From JBCDGZ01 sp038750655 (lineage in GTDB: Bacteria > Bacteroidota > Bacteroidia > Chitinophagales > Saprospiraceae): a stretch of 64,000 nt of DNA. The stretch's first letter is position 1. Each line of letters begins with the position of its first letter. Positions 1-8,751 of the stretch are shown here, piece after piece. The stretch covers positions 61,704-125,703 of the forward strand of contig JBCDGZ010000003.1 of the NCBI GenBank assembly GCA_038750655.1, given 5' to 3'. The notes beneath the pieces were generated by a model. It was given only the letters and a program-made list of their open reading frames with translations. It was not told the origin of the DNA and ran no database searches. The translations under genes and the position numbers were made by a program.

Positions 1-1
1 C

Positions 2-88
2 AGCCACGATGGCGACCACAGCGGTGATGCGGAGCATAGCCATGAAGGAGGAGATCACGATCACGGTACCCACGGTGGTGGGCACTAA
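2..88 (+). CDS. actE: C-terminal end of alternative complex III cytochrome c subunit (ActE), partial
   Basis: Only the last 28 codons are in the window, ending in TAA at 86-88. They encode a tail made almost wholly of His, Asp, Gly, Glu and Ser. The position directly before actF fits ActE, the mono-heme cytochrome c subunit of alternative complex III, which precedes ActF in Bacteroidota operons. That identity is inferred from gene order, because the heme-binding part lies outside the window. The His-rich tail resembles His-rich stretches in ActF and in the larger subunit III downstream. Confidence 0.6.
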   Translation, partial: SHDGDHSGDAEHSHEGGDHDHGTHGGGH

Positions 89-157
89 TTTCAGCAAACT
101 CAATTACGGAAAATCATAAAGAATACTTTCGGCAGAAAGAAAAAATAAACAAAAGAA

Positions 158-1435
158 ATGAATCAATTTATTTTTGAAAGTAAACAAAAGACGGTCCTGC
201 TAGGGTTTATTATCCTCGGTGTGGTTTGTCTTGGACTTTCCTTTGTAATGGATGGAACGCCCCACCATACACGATTCTGGTCTAATCTTCTTCACAATAC
301 CGTTTATTTCACGGGTATTTCCTTCGTTTCTCTATTTGCACTGGCTGCTTTTACCACAGCTTACGCTGGCTGGCATACGGTGATGAAGCGAATTTGGGAG
401 GCCTATTCTTTGTTCCTAATCGTCGGCCTTGGTTTTCTGGTTATCATCATTGCCGGTTTGTGGGGACATATGCATCACTTGTATCACTGGGGAATGGACG
501 GTGTAGCTGATCCTAATAGCCCTAATTACGATAGCATTCTGGCTGGTAAGGCAGGGTTCCTTAATAAATATGTTTACACCTTCGGTACCATCATTGTGGT
601 ATCGGTATGGTACTTCTTTGCGGTGCGACTCCGTAAGCTGTCGGTAGCGGAGGATACTATGGGCGGCGATGCCAATTTCACTTATCACCGTCGCATCCGT
701 GTTTTTGCGGGAATTTTTCTGCCTATTGCGGCTTTTACTAGCGCCGCTTTGATCTGGCAATGGGTGATGTCTATCGACGCACACTGGTATAGTACCCTCT
801 ACGCTTGGTACTCTACGGCCAGCTGGTTTGTAGGCAGTCTGGGCCTCACCATCCTGACGCTGATCTATATGAAGTCCAAAGGGTATTTCCAAAATGTAAC
901 CGAAGAGCATATGCACGATTTGGGCAAGTATTTGTTTGCTTTCAGTGTATTCTGGACTTATCTTTGGTTCTCACAGTTTATGTTGATCTGGTATGGGAAT
1001 AATGGTGAAGAAACGGTTTATTACCAGATTCGTCGCGATGAATACCCGGTTCTTTACTTTGGTAATTTGATCATAAATTTTGTTCTGCCATTTCTGATTC
1101 TGATGCGCAACTCTACCAAGCGTAAATTCGGTACGCTGGCTTTTGTTTCGATCATCTGCTTTTTTGGACACTGGTGGGACTATTTCTATATGATTAAGCC
1201 TGGTGCTTTAATCAACGCTCAGCACGCTGACCACGCTGCTCATGCAGCTGGCGAGCACGGACATCAAGCCGCAGAATTTATGATGGGCTTTAGCATTCCT
1301 GGTTTGTTGGAGTTAGGAACATTTTTAGGTTTCACGGCCTTGTTCATGTATTTCGCTTTCCATCACATGTCTAAGGCTTCTCTGGAACCTGTGCACGATC
1401 CATACTTGGGCGAAAGTTTACATCACCATGTGTAG
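158..1435 (+). CDS. actF: Alternative complex III, quinol:cytochrome c oxidoreductase membrane subunit ActF
   Basis: A 425-residue polytopic membrane protein with about ten hydrophobic segments, matching the ActF subunit of alternative complex III (ACIII). ACIII oxidises menaquinol and passes electrons to cytochrome c or directly to an associated oxidase; it replaces the bc1 complex in many Bacteroidota. Motifs seen are a WQWVMSIDAHWYST stretch and a W-Y-x(11)-YYQ stretch typical of this NrfD-related family. Near residues 355-373 there is a His/Ala-rich loop. It lies 70 bp after the actE end and 55 bp before the oxidase subunit II gene, so one operon for ACIII and oxidase is likely. The ATG at 158 gives a short cytoplasmic N-terminus before the first membrane segment. 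Confidence 0.88.
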   Translation: MNQFIFESKQKTVLLGFIILGVVCLGLSFVMDGTPHHTRFWSNLLHNTVYFTGISFVSLFALAAFTTAYAGWHTVMKRIWEAYSLFLIVGLGFLVIIIAGLWGHMHHLYHWGMDGVADPNSPNYDSILAGKAGFLNKYVYTFGTIIVVSVWYFFAVRLRKLSVAEDTMGGDANFTYHRRIRVFAGIFLPIAAFTSAALIWQWVMSIDAHWYSTLYAWYSTASWFVGSLGLTILTLIYMKSKGYFQNVTEEHMHDLGKYLFAFSVFWTYLWFSQFMLIWYGNNGEETVYYQIRRDEYPVLYFGNLIINFVLPFLILMRNSTKRKFGTLAFVSIICFFGHWWDYFYMIKPGALINAQHADHAAHAAGEHGHQAAEFMMGFSIPGLLELGTFLGFTALFMYFAFHHMSKASLEPVHDPYLGESLHHHV

Positions 1436-1489
1436 GATAATTGATTTTGAAAATTGTATACATCAATTAAACTGAAAAATTAATTTATA

Positions 1490-3025
1490 ATGACTGGATT
1501 ATTAGCCGTTTTGAGTATTATTCTCATCGCCATCATTATCGTACAGATCGGTAAGGTAACGGAGTTGGCGGCGAAAATCAGAGGAGAGGAAGAGGCGGAA
1601 ATGGAAATTAATAACCGCAATGCGTTGTGGTCTATTGTTTTCATGGTCGTTTTCCTGATTGCTTGTGTTGTTTCTGCTGTTTACTACAAGAACAGTATCC
1701 TTTGGTATGGTCCCCACACGGCGGCCTCAGCGCATGGCGGAGAATTAGACTCTTTATTTAACACTACCTTGTTTTTCACTGGTATTGTATTTATCGTCAC
1801 GCACATCCTGCTTTTCTGGTTTGCTTACAAATATCGGAGCAAGAAGGGCCGTAAGGTATTGTACATGCCTCATGACACTCGTTTGGAGATCATCTGGACG
1901 ATGGTCCCTGCCGTAGTGATGAGCTTCTTGGTAATTAAAGGCTTAGTGGCCTGGAACGAGGTGATGGCCGATGTTGGAGAAGATGAAGATTATATCGAAA
2001 TCGAAGCCACAGGCATGCAGTTCCTTTGGACGATGCGTTACCCTGGCCCCGATGGTGCCTTGGGACGTAAGTATTACAAAAACATCACTGCGGTCAATGC
2101 ATTAGGACAAGACTGGGAAGATACCAAGAATTTGGATGACATTGTTTCTTCGGCAGCAGGGGAGGTGATCAAATTGCCTATCAACAAAAAAGTGCGGGTG
2201 CGGATCACGGCGCGTGATGTGCTACACAACTTTGATCTTCCTCACTTCCGGGTAAAAATGGATGCTATCCCCGGTCTACCAACCTATTTTGCTTTCACAC
2301 CAAATATCACAACGGAAGAATACCGCGAGCGTTTGGGCGCTTTGGACAAAGAGGGTAATCCGCTCTATCCAGAGTGGCACGAACCAGCCGACCCAGAGGA
2401 TGCAGAAAGCAAGGCCCGTTGGGAGGAGTTTAACTTTGAGCTGGCTTGTGCCGAGCTTTGTGGTTCTGGTCATTACAGTATGAGAAGAGTCATCGAAGTG
2501 GTTTCTGAAGAGGAGTGGAAAGCCTGGATGGATGAACAGAAGAGCTTCTACTTGATGAGTATTCGCAACACCGATGAAGATCCCTACAAAGGAAAGTTGT
2601 TGAGTGTAGAAGTGCAGCAGCGCAGCCAGGACTTCCGTACTGCGGTTGATCAAGCTTTGGCTTCTGATAAGGAAGAAGATAAAATTATCAGATTGGAATA
2701 TGTAACCTTCGAAACTGGATCGGCTCAGTTGACCCAGTACGCCAATTATCAATTGGAGGATTTGGCGAAGGTGATGAAGAGTAACGAGAATATACAAATT
2801 GCTATTTCTGGCCACACCGATAACGTAGGGGAGCCGGAAGCAAATCTCAGTCTTTCAACGGCTCGCGCCCAGACTGTATATGATTATTTGACCGAAAAAG
2901 GAGATATTGAACCTGCTAGACTGACTTCTGCAGGTTACGGCGAAACCCAGCCCATCGCCGATAATACAACCGAAGACGGTCGCCAGGAAAACCGACGTAC
3001 TGAATTCAAAATTGTGACCCAATAA
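1490..3025 (+). CDS. coxB: Cytochrome c oxidase subunit II fused to a C-terminal OmpA-like domain
   Basis: A 511-residue protein in two parts. The first (about 1-345) is cytochrome oxidase subunit II: hydrophobic segments near residues 3-20, 46-66, 93-112 and 133-152, then a cupredoxin domain with the complete CuA ligand set H246, C320, E322, C324, H328 and M331 (CAELCGSGHYSM). Two membrane segments more than the usual two are present. The second part (about 395-511) is an OmpA/MotB-type domain with the GHTDN motif, an LSTARA motif and a C-terminal GRxxNRRTEF motif. D444 and R459 correspond to the Asp and Arg that bind diaminopimelate in peptidoglycan in OmpA proteins (family knowledge). Both parts are in one frame with no internal stop. 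The fusion would tie the oxidase to the cell wall on the periplasmic side; that role is inferred. Confidence 0.9.
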   Translation: MTGLLAVLSIILIAIIIVQIGKVTELAAKIRGEEEAEMEINNRNALWSIVFMVVFLIACVVSAVYYKNSILWYGPHTAASAHGGELDSLFNTTLFFTGIVFIVTHILLFWFAYKYRSKKGRKVLYMPHDTRLEIIWTMVPAVVMSFLVIKGLVAWNEVMADVGEDEDYIEIEATGMQFLWTMRYPGPDGALGRKYYKNITAVNALGQDWEDTKNLDDIVSSAAGEVIKLPINKKVRVRITARDVLHNFDLPHFRVKMDAIPGLPTYFAFTPNITTEEYRERLGALDKEGNPLYPEWHEPADPEDAESKARWEEFNFELACAELCGSGHYSMRRVIEVVSEEEWKAWMDEQKSFYLMSIRNTDEDPYKGKLLSVEVQQRSQDFRTAVDQALASDKEEDKIIRLEYVTFETGSAQLTQYANYQLEDLAKVMKSNENIQIAISGHTDNVGEPEANLSLSTARAQTVYDYLTEKGDIEPARLTSAGYGETQPIADNTTEDGRQENRRTEFKIVTQ

Positions 3026-3116
3026 TTTTGATTAAAATTTGTGGGAAATTGTTAAACAAGCTGTAGTAGGAATTCATTACTATTTTGTACTAAAAGATTA
3101 ATTAAAACTGAATATC

Positions 3117-4982
3117 ATGGCTGATATCGCAAATCCAACAACGACGCCAACTTACAATCCAGATTTGTTGATTGAAGAAATGGGCTACGAAGACCACTTT
3201 CATGAACATCACGATGAGGATAAGTATCAATCTAACTTCCTGACGACCTATATTTTCAGTCAGGACCACAAGATGATCGCCAAGCAGTTCCTGATCACCG
3301 GTATTTTCTGGGGATTCATTGGAGCCGCTATGTCTATCGTCTTCCGTTTGCAGCTAGGTTTTCCTGAAGAGAATATGGCTTGGATCAAGCCCTTGCTCGG
3401 TAAATGGATTACCGTAAACGATGCTGGAATCGGTACGCTGGCACCAGAATTCTATTATGCACTAGTGACGATGCACGGTACGATTCTAGTCTTTTTCGTA
3501 TTGACCGCGGGACTTAGTGGCACCTTTAGTAACCTCTTGATACCCCTACAAGTGGGGGCTAGGGATATGGCTTCACCGCTGCTGAACATGCTTTCCTACT
3601 GGTTCTTCTTTTTAGCTGGTGCGGTGATGTTTGCCTCGCTCTTCCTGAGCACGGGGCCATTCTCTGGAGGTTGGACAGCCTATCCGCCGCTGAGTGCGCT
3701 GCCGCAGGCTTCGTCGGGCTCGGGCGCAGGGATGACCCTGTGGATCGTTAGTTTGGTCCTTTTCGTAGTCTCGGTGCTACTAGGAGGAATCAACTATGTG
3801 ACCACCGTCCTCAACCTAAGAACAAAGGGAATGACCATGTGGCGCCTGCCACTGACCATCTGGGCCTTCTTCGTAACGGCTATTATCGGGATCTTATCAT
3901 TCCCCGTATTGGCTTCTGCTTTTTTCCTCGTTATGTGTGATCGTGGTTTAGGGACGAGCTTCTTCCTCAGTGAGATCTTCATCGGAGGTAGTGCTTTAGA
4001 GCATGTTGGCGGTAGCCCGATCCTGTATCAGCACTTGTTCTGGTTCCTCGGTCACCCAGAAGTATACATTATTATTCTCCCTGCGATGGGATTAGTATCA
4101 GAAGTACTTTCTGTACACTCTCGCAAGCCGATCTTCGGCTACAAGGCGATGGTTTACTCCATCCTGGCGATTGCCTTCCTATCGTTTATCGTTTGGGCTC
4201 ACCACATGTTCATGTCTGGTGTTAACCCATTCATCTCGAACTTTTTTGTCATCTTCACCCTGATTATCGCCGTGCCTTCGGCGGTCAAGGTGTTCAACTG
4301 GATTTCGACCCTCTACGGGGGTAATGTCCGATTCACGTCGGCCTGCCTCTTTGCCATAGGATTCGTATCGCTCTTCATATCGGGTGGTCTGACGGGTATT
4401 TTCCTCGGAAACTCTGCTATCGACATCCAGATGCACGATACTTACTTCGTAGTTGCCCACTTCCACATCGTAATGGGGGTTGCGGCCTTCTTTGGAATGT
4501 TTGCGGGTATCTATAATTGGTTCCCTAAAATGTTTGGTCGTTTTATGAATGAAACATTGGGCCGTATTCACTTCTGGGGAACTATAATCGGAGCTTACGC
4601 TATCTTCTGGCCGATGCACTACATTGGTCTGGCGGGTGTACCACGTCGTTACTACCGCTTCGATACCTTTGATTTTGCTTCTCAGTTTGGAGCGATGAAT
4701 AAGTTCATCACCATTGCTGCGATCATCGTATTTGCTTTGCAGGTGTTGTTTATCATCAATTTCTTCTACAGCATCTGGAAAGGTAAGCGAGTGACGTCTC
4801 GCAATCCATGGGGGGCGACTACGCTAGAGTGGACAACACCAATCGATACTGGTCACGGTAACTGGCCCGGTAAGATTCCTGCGGTACACCGCTGGGCGTA
4901 TGACTACGGTAAAGACGGTACAGAGTATATACCACAGTATGTTCCGCTCGGAGAAGGGGAAAAAGACGGTGGCGAACATTAG
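3117..4982 (+). CDS. coxA: Cytochrome c oxidase subunit I (heme-copper oxidase, A1 type)
   Basis: 621 residues, the catalytic subunit that reduces O2 to water and pumps protons. Visible ligands: H120 (heme a), H313 with E315 and Y317 in GHPEVY (CuB, cross-linked Tyr, D-channel Glu), H362/H363 (CuB), H448 (heme a3) and H450 (heme a). D150 in GARDM matches the D-channel entry and K391 in SAVKVF the K-channel Lys, which together mark an A1-type proton-pumping enzyme. The first 45 residues before helix 1 are acidic and His-containing. It follows subunit II by 91 bp and precedes ctaB by 40 bp, as in a standard cox operon. Confidence 0.97.
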   Translation: MADIANPTTTPTYNPDLLIEEMGYEDHFHEHHDEDKYQSNFLTTYIFSQDHKMIAKQFLITGIFWGFIGAAMSIVFRLQLGFPEENMAWIKPLLGKWITVNDAGIGTLAPEFYYALVTMHGTILVFFVLTAGLSGTFSNLLIPLQVGARDMASPLLNMLSYWFFFLAGAVMFASLFLSTGPFSGGWTAYPPLSALPQASSGSGAGMTLWIVSLVLFVVSVLLGGINYVTTVLNLRTKGMTMWRLPLTIWAFFVTAIIGILSFPVLASAFFLVMCDRGLGTSFFLSEIFIGGSALEHVGGSPILYQHLFWFLGHPEVYIIILPAMGLVSEVLSVHSRKPIFGYKAMVYSILAIAFLSFIVWAHHMFMSGVNPFISNFFVIFTLIIAVPSAVKVFNWISTLYGGNVRFTSACLFAIGFVSLFISGGLTGIFLGNSAIDIQMHDTYFVVAHFHIVMGVAAFFGMFAGIYNWFPKMFGRFMNETLGRIHFWGTIIGAYAIFWPMHYIGLAGVPRRYYRFDTFDFASQFGAMNKFITIAAIIVFALQVLFIINFFYSIWKGKRVTSRNPWGATTLEWTTPIDTGHGNWPGKIPAVHRWAYDYGKDGTEYIPQYVPLGEGEKDGGEH

Positions 4983-5022
4983 AACAAAAGATTGATTTGA
5001 TCTATAAATTAGCATTAAAGCA

Positions 5023-5919
5023 GTGATCAGTAGTAAAATAGCAAGAAAAGAGTCGATTTCTTTTAGTCAGAAGGTAAACGACTACAAGCTTTTGGTAAAG
5101 TTTCGGTTGTCCTCCTTAGTGATCTTCACTTCGGTGATGGCTTACCTTATTGCTGCGCCGGGGCCTGTTAGCTGGATTGCTGTGGTCGTTTTGGCGCTCG
5201 GTGGCTTCTTAGTCACCGGAGCGGCTAACGCCCTCAATCAGGTGCTGGAGCGGGATTATGATCGATTGATGAAGCGCACTGCCGATCGGCCTTTGGCTAG
5301 CCGACGTATGGAGGTTTCTGAGGCCGTAATGGCGGCCGGGTTTATGAGCATGTTTGGAATTGTGTTGTTGGCCATGTTCAACCCCTGGACGGCGCTTCTG
5401 GGTACTCTAGCTTTGATAAGCTATTCTTTCGTCTACACTCCCATGAAGCGGATTTCTCCGCTGGCTGTGATGGTAGGAGCGGTGCCAGGCGCACTGCCGA
5501 TGATGATTGGTTGTGTAGCGGCGGAGGGAGACATCACTGCTTTGGCCTGTGCTTTATTTGGCATTCAGCTGTTGTGGCAGTTTCCGCACTTCTGGGCCAT
5601 CGCCTGGTTGGGGCACGAAGATTATACTAATGCAGGATTCAACTTACTGCCTAGTAAAACGGGAGAGCCGGATGAAATGGCGGGTTGGCAGTCGTTTATC
5701 TACGCTTTGATGTTAATTCCCGTTAGCTTGATGCCTTACTTTCTAGGACTTACTGGCCTGATCTCCGCCGTATTGGTTTTAGGACTGGGATTGGTGTATG
5801 CCTGGTACAGCTGGAATATGTATCGCGAGTGCACTCGAATTGCTGCACGCAAATTGATGTTCAGTTCATTCTTTTATCTGCCGCTGGCACTGATTATCTT
5901 CTTATTAGATAAAATGTAA
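5023..5919 (+). CDS. ctaB: Protoheme IX farnesyltransferase (heme O synthase)
   Basis: 298-residue UbiA-superfamily membrane prenyltransferase that adds a farnesyl group to heme b, giving heme O for the oxidase. The first Asp-rich motif is seen as NQVLERDYDRLMKRTADRP, and a second conserved loop as HFWAIAWLGHEDY. About eight or nine membrane helices follow a soluble N-terminus. The start is GTG at 5023; the next in-frame ATG lies inside the first helix and would remove conserved sequence. It sits between coxA and the subunit III genes. No heme A synthase (ctaA) gene is in the window. Confidence 0.94.
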   Translation: MISSKIARKESISFSQKVNDYKLLVKFRLSSLVIFTSVMAYLIAAPGPVSWIAVVVLALGGFLVTGAANALNQVLERDYDRLMKRTADRPLASRRMEVSEAVMAAGFMSMFGIVLLAMFNPWTALLGTLALISYSFVYTPMKRISPLAVMVGAVPGALPMMIGCVAAEGDITALACALFGIQLLWQFPHFWAIAWLGHEDYTNAGFNLLPSKTGEPDEMAGWQSFIYALMLIPVSLMPYFLGLTGLISAVLVLGLGLVYAWYSWNMYRECTRIAARKLMFSSFFYLPLALIIFLLDKM

Positions 5920-5931
5920 AATCGCGCGTAA

Positions 5932-6513
5932 ATGGAAGTGGCTATCAGAGAACAAAAATATCGCAATAAAATTCACCCGAAGAAATTCGCCCTTTGGGTG
6001 TCTTGCGCAAGTATAATTATGATGTTTGGGGCGATGACCAGCGCCTACATTGTTCGCCAGGCGGCGGGCAATTGGCTGGAGTTTCGTTTACCCAATCTGT
6101 TTTTCATCAGCACGGTGGTAATTGTGCTGAGCAGTTTGACATTGGAGGGTTCATTTCAGGCCTTCAAGCGAAAACATACCTTGTTGTACAAAGGGCTCAT
6201 GTGGGCCACCTTCATCTTGGGACTGGCATTCGTTGTTTTACAATACCAGGGATGGGTGGCTTTGGCCGCAAATGGCATCGAACTGAACGGAAATCCCTCC
6301 GGATCATTTGTTTATGTCATCTCCGGCCTGCACGCAGCACACGTCCTGGGAGGGCTCGCTGCATTGTTTGTGGCGCTGTTGCATGCGCTTTCACTAGTAC
6401 ATAAAGTAACTAAGAAACGTCTGCTGCGCTTCGATCTGACCCGAACTTATTGGCACTTTGTTGGGGTGCTGTGGGTTTACCTGATCGTATTTTTTGTACT
6501 ACAACAATCCTAA
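5932..6513 (+). CDS. Cytochrome c oxidase subunit III, short form
   Basis: 193 residues with five hydrophobic segments, about the length of five-helix subunit III proteins. The motifs GLHAAHVLGG and YWHFVGVLWVYLIVFF are the conserved subunit III signatures (H-x2-H and W-H-F-V-D-x-V-W). It starts 12 bp after ctaB and is followed at 39 bp by a second, larger subunit III gene. Paired subunit III genes of unequal size are common in Bacteroidota oxidase operons; one or both may bind the catalytic core. Confidence 0.9.
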   Translation: MEVAIREQKYRNKIHPKKFALWVSCASIIMMFGAMTSAYIVRQAAGNWLEFRLPNLFFISTVVIVLSSLTLEGSFQAFKRKHTLLYKGLMWATFILGLAFVVLQYQGWVALAANGIELNGNPSGSFVYVISGLHAAHVLGGLAALFVALLHALSLVHKVTKKRLLRFDLTRTYWHFVGVLWVYLIVFFVLQQS

Positions 6514-6552
6514 AATTTAACGTCTAATATTTTCTAAAATCTAAATTGAGAA

Positions 6553-7491
6553 ATGGCGACAGACACAATTGCACAAGACGATCTACACTTGGAAAATAGT
6601 GATGCCTGGGACGGTGCGAAACAACCCTTCAAGGCGAGTTATGGCAAGTTGATGATGTGGTATTTTCTGGTATCAGATGCCTTTACTTTTGCTGGTTTTC
6701 TGATTGCATATGGTGCGATCCGGTTCAGTATGCCGAGCTGGCCTGTTCCAGACTTCGTATTCAAAACCTTTCCTTTCGGAGGCCATACAGAAGGGCCACT
6801 GCTTTTTGTAACTTTTATGACCTTTGTATTGATCATCAGTTCGGTGACGATGGTGAGAGCTGTGCAGGAAGGGCACCGAGAGAATCAGAGAGGAGTTGTT
6901 TTCTGGATGTTCTTGACGGTCATCGGAGGAGCATCTTTCCTTGCTTGTCAGGCTTGGGAGTGGACCAATCTGATTTCAGTGGAGCACATGAGCGTCACTA
7001 CTAACCCTTTCGGTACACATGTGGAAGCTGGGACCTATCTGGATGATGCTCATGGAGTACCTTATGCAGATGGCGTTGAGAAAGAAACGTTCGTGGCTGG
7101 CGATGGTTATTTGATCCACAAGGGGCATCACGGCCACGGTGGCGATCACGCTGGGGAAGCCCACGGCGGCGAGGCTCATGCTGGTGAGGCACACGCAGAT
7201 GGTACGCACGACGATTGGATCAAACGTCGCTACATGACGGAGGGAGGAGAGCTTAAGCAACAAGAGTTTGGCCCGAAGGCCTTCGGGGCGCTGTTCTTCT
7301 TCATTACTGGTTTCCACGGATTTCACGTATTCTCGGGAGTGGTATTCCTCTTGATTATCCTGATCAATGTAGCGAGTGGTCTGTATGTGAAGCGGAAGAA
7401 TGGTTACGAGATGGTCGAAAAGATCGGATTGTATTGGCACTTTGTAGATTTGGTTTGGGTATTCGTATTTCTGGTATTCTACCTACTTTAA
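6553..7491 (+). CDS. coxC: Cytochrome c oxidase subunit III with a His-rich insertion
   Basis: 312-residue subunit III paralogue. Conserved C-terminal signatures are visible: GFHGFHVFSGV and YWHFVDLVWVFVFLVFYL. Between the third and fourth hydrophobic segments lies a long soluble insertion (about residues 160-235) with a repeated GEAHAGEAHADG-like, His/Gly/Ala-rich stretch. That insertion is absent from the 193-residue neighbour. Its charge pattern suggests metal or proton binding, but this is speculative. It is part of the same operon, 49 bp before the subunit IV gene. Confidence 0.92.
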   Translation: MATDTIAQDDLHLENSDAWDGAKQPFKASYGKLMMWYFLVSDAFTFAGFLIAYGAIRFSMPSWPVPDFVFKTFPFGGHTEGPLLFVTFMTFVLIISSVTMVRAVQEGHRENQRGVVFWMFLTVIGGASFLACQAWEWTNLISVEHMSVTTNPFGTHVEAGTYLDDAHGVPYADGVEKETFVAGDGYLIHKGHHGHGGDHAGEAHGGEAHAGEAHADGTHDDWIKRRYMTEGGELKQQEFGPKAFGALFFFITGFHGFHVFSGVVFLLIILINVASGLYVKRKNGYEMVEKIGLYWHFVDLVWVFVFLVFYLL

Positions 7492-7540
7492 TCACTTTTG
7501 CTAATCATTTTAAAAAGGAATTTCTAAATCAATAATAGTA

Positions 7541-7957
7541 ATGGGAAATTTAAGTTACGAAGAGTCTAAAAAAGTTGTCTATAAAGGTTTAGGACTACTG
7601 GCTCTTATCACTATCCTCGAAGTTGCTGTCGCTCTTATAGGTAATGGGCACATTATCAATGGGTTCGAACTGCCACGGATTATCATGTATCCGTTAATGA
7701 TCGGCATGAGTGTCTACAAGGCTTACTTCATCATTTACGAGTTCATGCACCTTACTTATGAGGTGCAGGGCATGCGCATGAGTATATTGCTGCCTACTTT
7801 GCTATTGGTCTGGGGGATCATCGCCTTCTTCCAGGAGGGAGGCTCTTGGTTTAAGCGCAGAGATCAGATCAAGCAGAAGAATGAAAAACCGGCAGAAGAA
7901 TCGATAAAAGTGATTGGGATGCACGCTCATCCTTCCACGACGAAAGAATTATTCTAA
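7541..7957 (+). CDS. coxD: Cytochrome c oxidase subunit IV family protein
   Basis: 138 residues with three hydrophobic segments (about 18-36, 47-66, 78-96) and a charged C-terminal tail, typical of the bacterial subunit IV (CyoD/CoxD-like) family that stabilises heme-copper oxidases. It is the last gene of the oxidase operon: a strong rho-independent terminator starts 8 bp after its stop codon. Confidence 0.85.
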   Translation: MGNLSYEESKKVVYKGLGLLALITILEVAVALIGNGHIINGFELPRIIMYPLMIGMSVYKAYFIIYEFMHLTYEVQGMRMSILLPTLLLVWGIIAFFQEGGSWFKRRDQIKQKNEKPAEESIKVIGMHAHPSTTKELF

Positions 7958-7965
7958 ATAAAAAT

Positions 7966-7992
7966 GGCGGGACATACAATCCCGCCTTTTTT
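7966..7992 (+). terminator. Rho-independent terminator of the ACIII/oxidase operon
   Basis: Perfect 7-bp stem GGCGGGA / TCCCGCC with a 7-nt loop, followed directly by six T residues. It begins 8 bp after the coxD stop, so it ends the respiratory operon. Confidence 0.93.
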
Positions 7993-8019
7993 ATTCAACT
8001 ATCCCTTCTCAGAGCTGTT

Positions 8020-8027
8020 TAGTTTTG
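8020..8027 (+). promoter_or_regulatory. Candidate -7 promoter box for the SCO-like gene
   Basis: TAGTTTTG matches the Bacteroidota -7 consensus TAnnTTTG and lies 25 bp upstream of the ATG at 8053, just after the operon terminator. No good TTTG box is seen 19-21 bp upstream, so support is partial. Confidence 0.45.
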
Positions 8028-8052
8028 TAAGAATCAAATTTACTTTCAAAAA

Positions 8053-8736
8053 ATGTCTGAAAAGAAATCTGGGTTTAAACTCCGTACGATTGGTATCATC
8101 CTACTTTTGGTAGTCATGCCATTGCTTTCTTGGGTCTATTTACAGGCTGGATTTAACTATTACAAGGATGCGATGTCGGAGTTGAAGAATTACGGTGATA
8201 TGCCTGCCTTCTCCTTTGTTAATCAAAAGGGAGAAACCCTTAATCAGGCTGATGTCAAAGGAAAGCTCAATGTACTGGCTTTCTACTCCAAGAGCAGTTC
8301 TTATACAGAAGAGATGATGAGCAATATCGATAAGCTGCACGAACAATTTAACGAGCGAGAAGATGTCGCTTTTCTGATGTACGATATGGATAGTGCTACT
8401 CCCGAAGACTTACAAGCCGTGGCCAGTAAGTATGATATTAAAGACGATAAGCAGTGCTTTCTCTTAAGCGGGGAGCCACAGCAACTCCAACAGTTCCTTA
8501 GTAAGGGTATTAAAATGCCTCAGTCAACAGATGCAGTCGATGAGGAGAAAGGCTATACCTTGCAGGCTGTCGCCAATTCAGATATGACCAATTATCCCTA
8601 CTTCGTCTTTGTGGACACCAGCGCCTCGATCCGCAATTACTACGCCATCGACAACTCGCGCTCTGTGGCCCGACTAGTCGAGCATATGGCTTTATTGCTG
8701 CCCAGAAACAACAATCGCACAAAAGTTATTCAATAA
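8053..8736 (+). CDS. SCO1/SenC-like thioredoxin-fold protein lacking the copper cysteines
   Basis: 227 residues: an N-terminal membrane anchor (about 11-30) and a periplasmic thioredoxin-like domain. Length, position after the oxidase operon and the pattern around LNVLAFYSKSSSYTEEM match SCO proteins, which deliver copper to the CuA centre. In SCO the equivalent strand-loop is followed by CPxxCP; here it is KSSSYT, with no Cys, and the only Cys in the protein is in DDKQCFLL. A distal YPYFVFVDT segment fits the SCO C-terminal strand, but the conserved SCO His is not evident. It may be a redox-inactive relative with a structural or regulatory role. SCO-like assignment is moderate. Confidence 0.65.
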   Translation: MSEKKSGFKLRTIGIILLLVVMPLLSWVYLQAGFNYYKDAMSELKNYGDMPAFSFVNQKGETLNQADVKGKLNVLAFYSKSSSYTEEMMSNIDKLHEQFNEREDVAFLMYDMDSATPEDLQAVASKYDIKDDKQCFLLSGEPQQLQQFLSKGIKMPQSTDAVDEEKGYTLQAVANSDMTNYPYFVFVDTSASIRNYYAIDNSRSVARLVEHMALLLPRNNNRTKVIQ

Positions 8737-8751
8737 TACAGCTTGCTATTT

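Noticed and set aside
6521..6536. TTTTCTA half-site between the two subunit III genes as another hydrogenase operator
   Set aside because: No TAG left half and no second site at 21 bp; a 7-bp AT-rich match is expected by chance.
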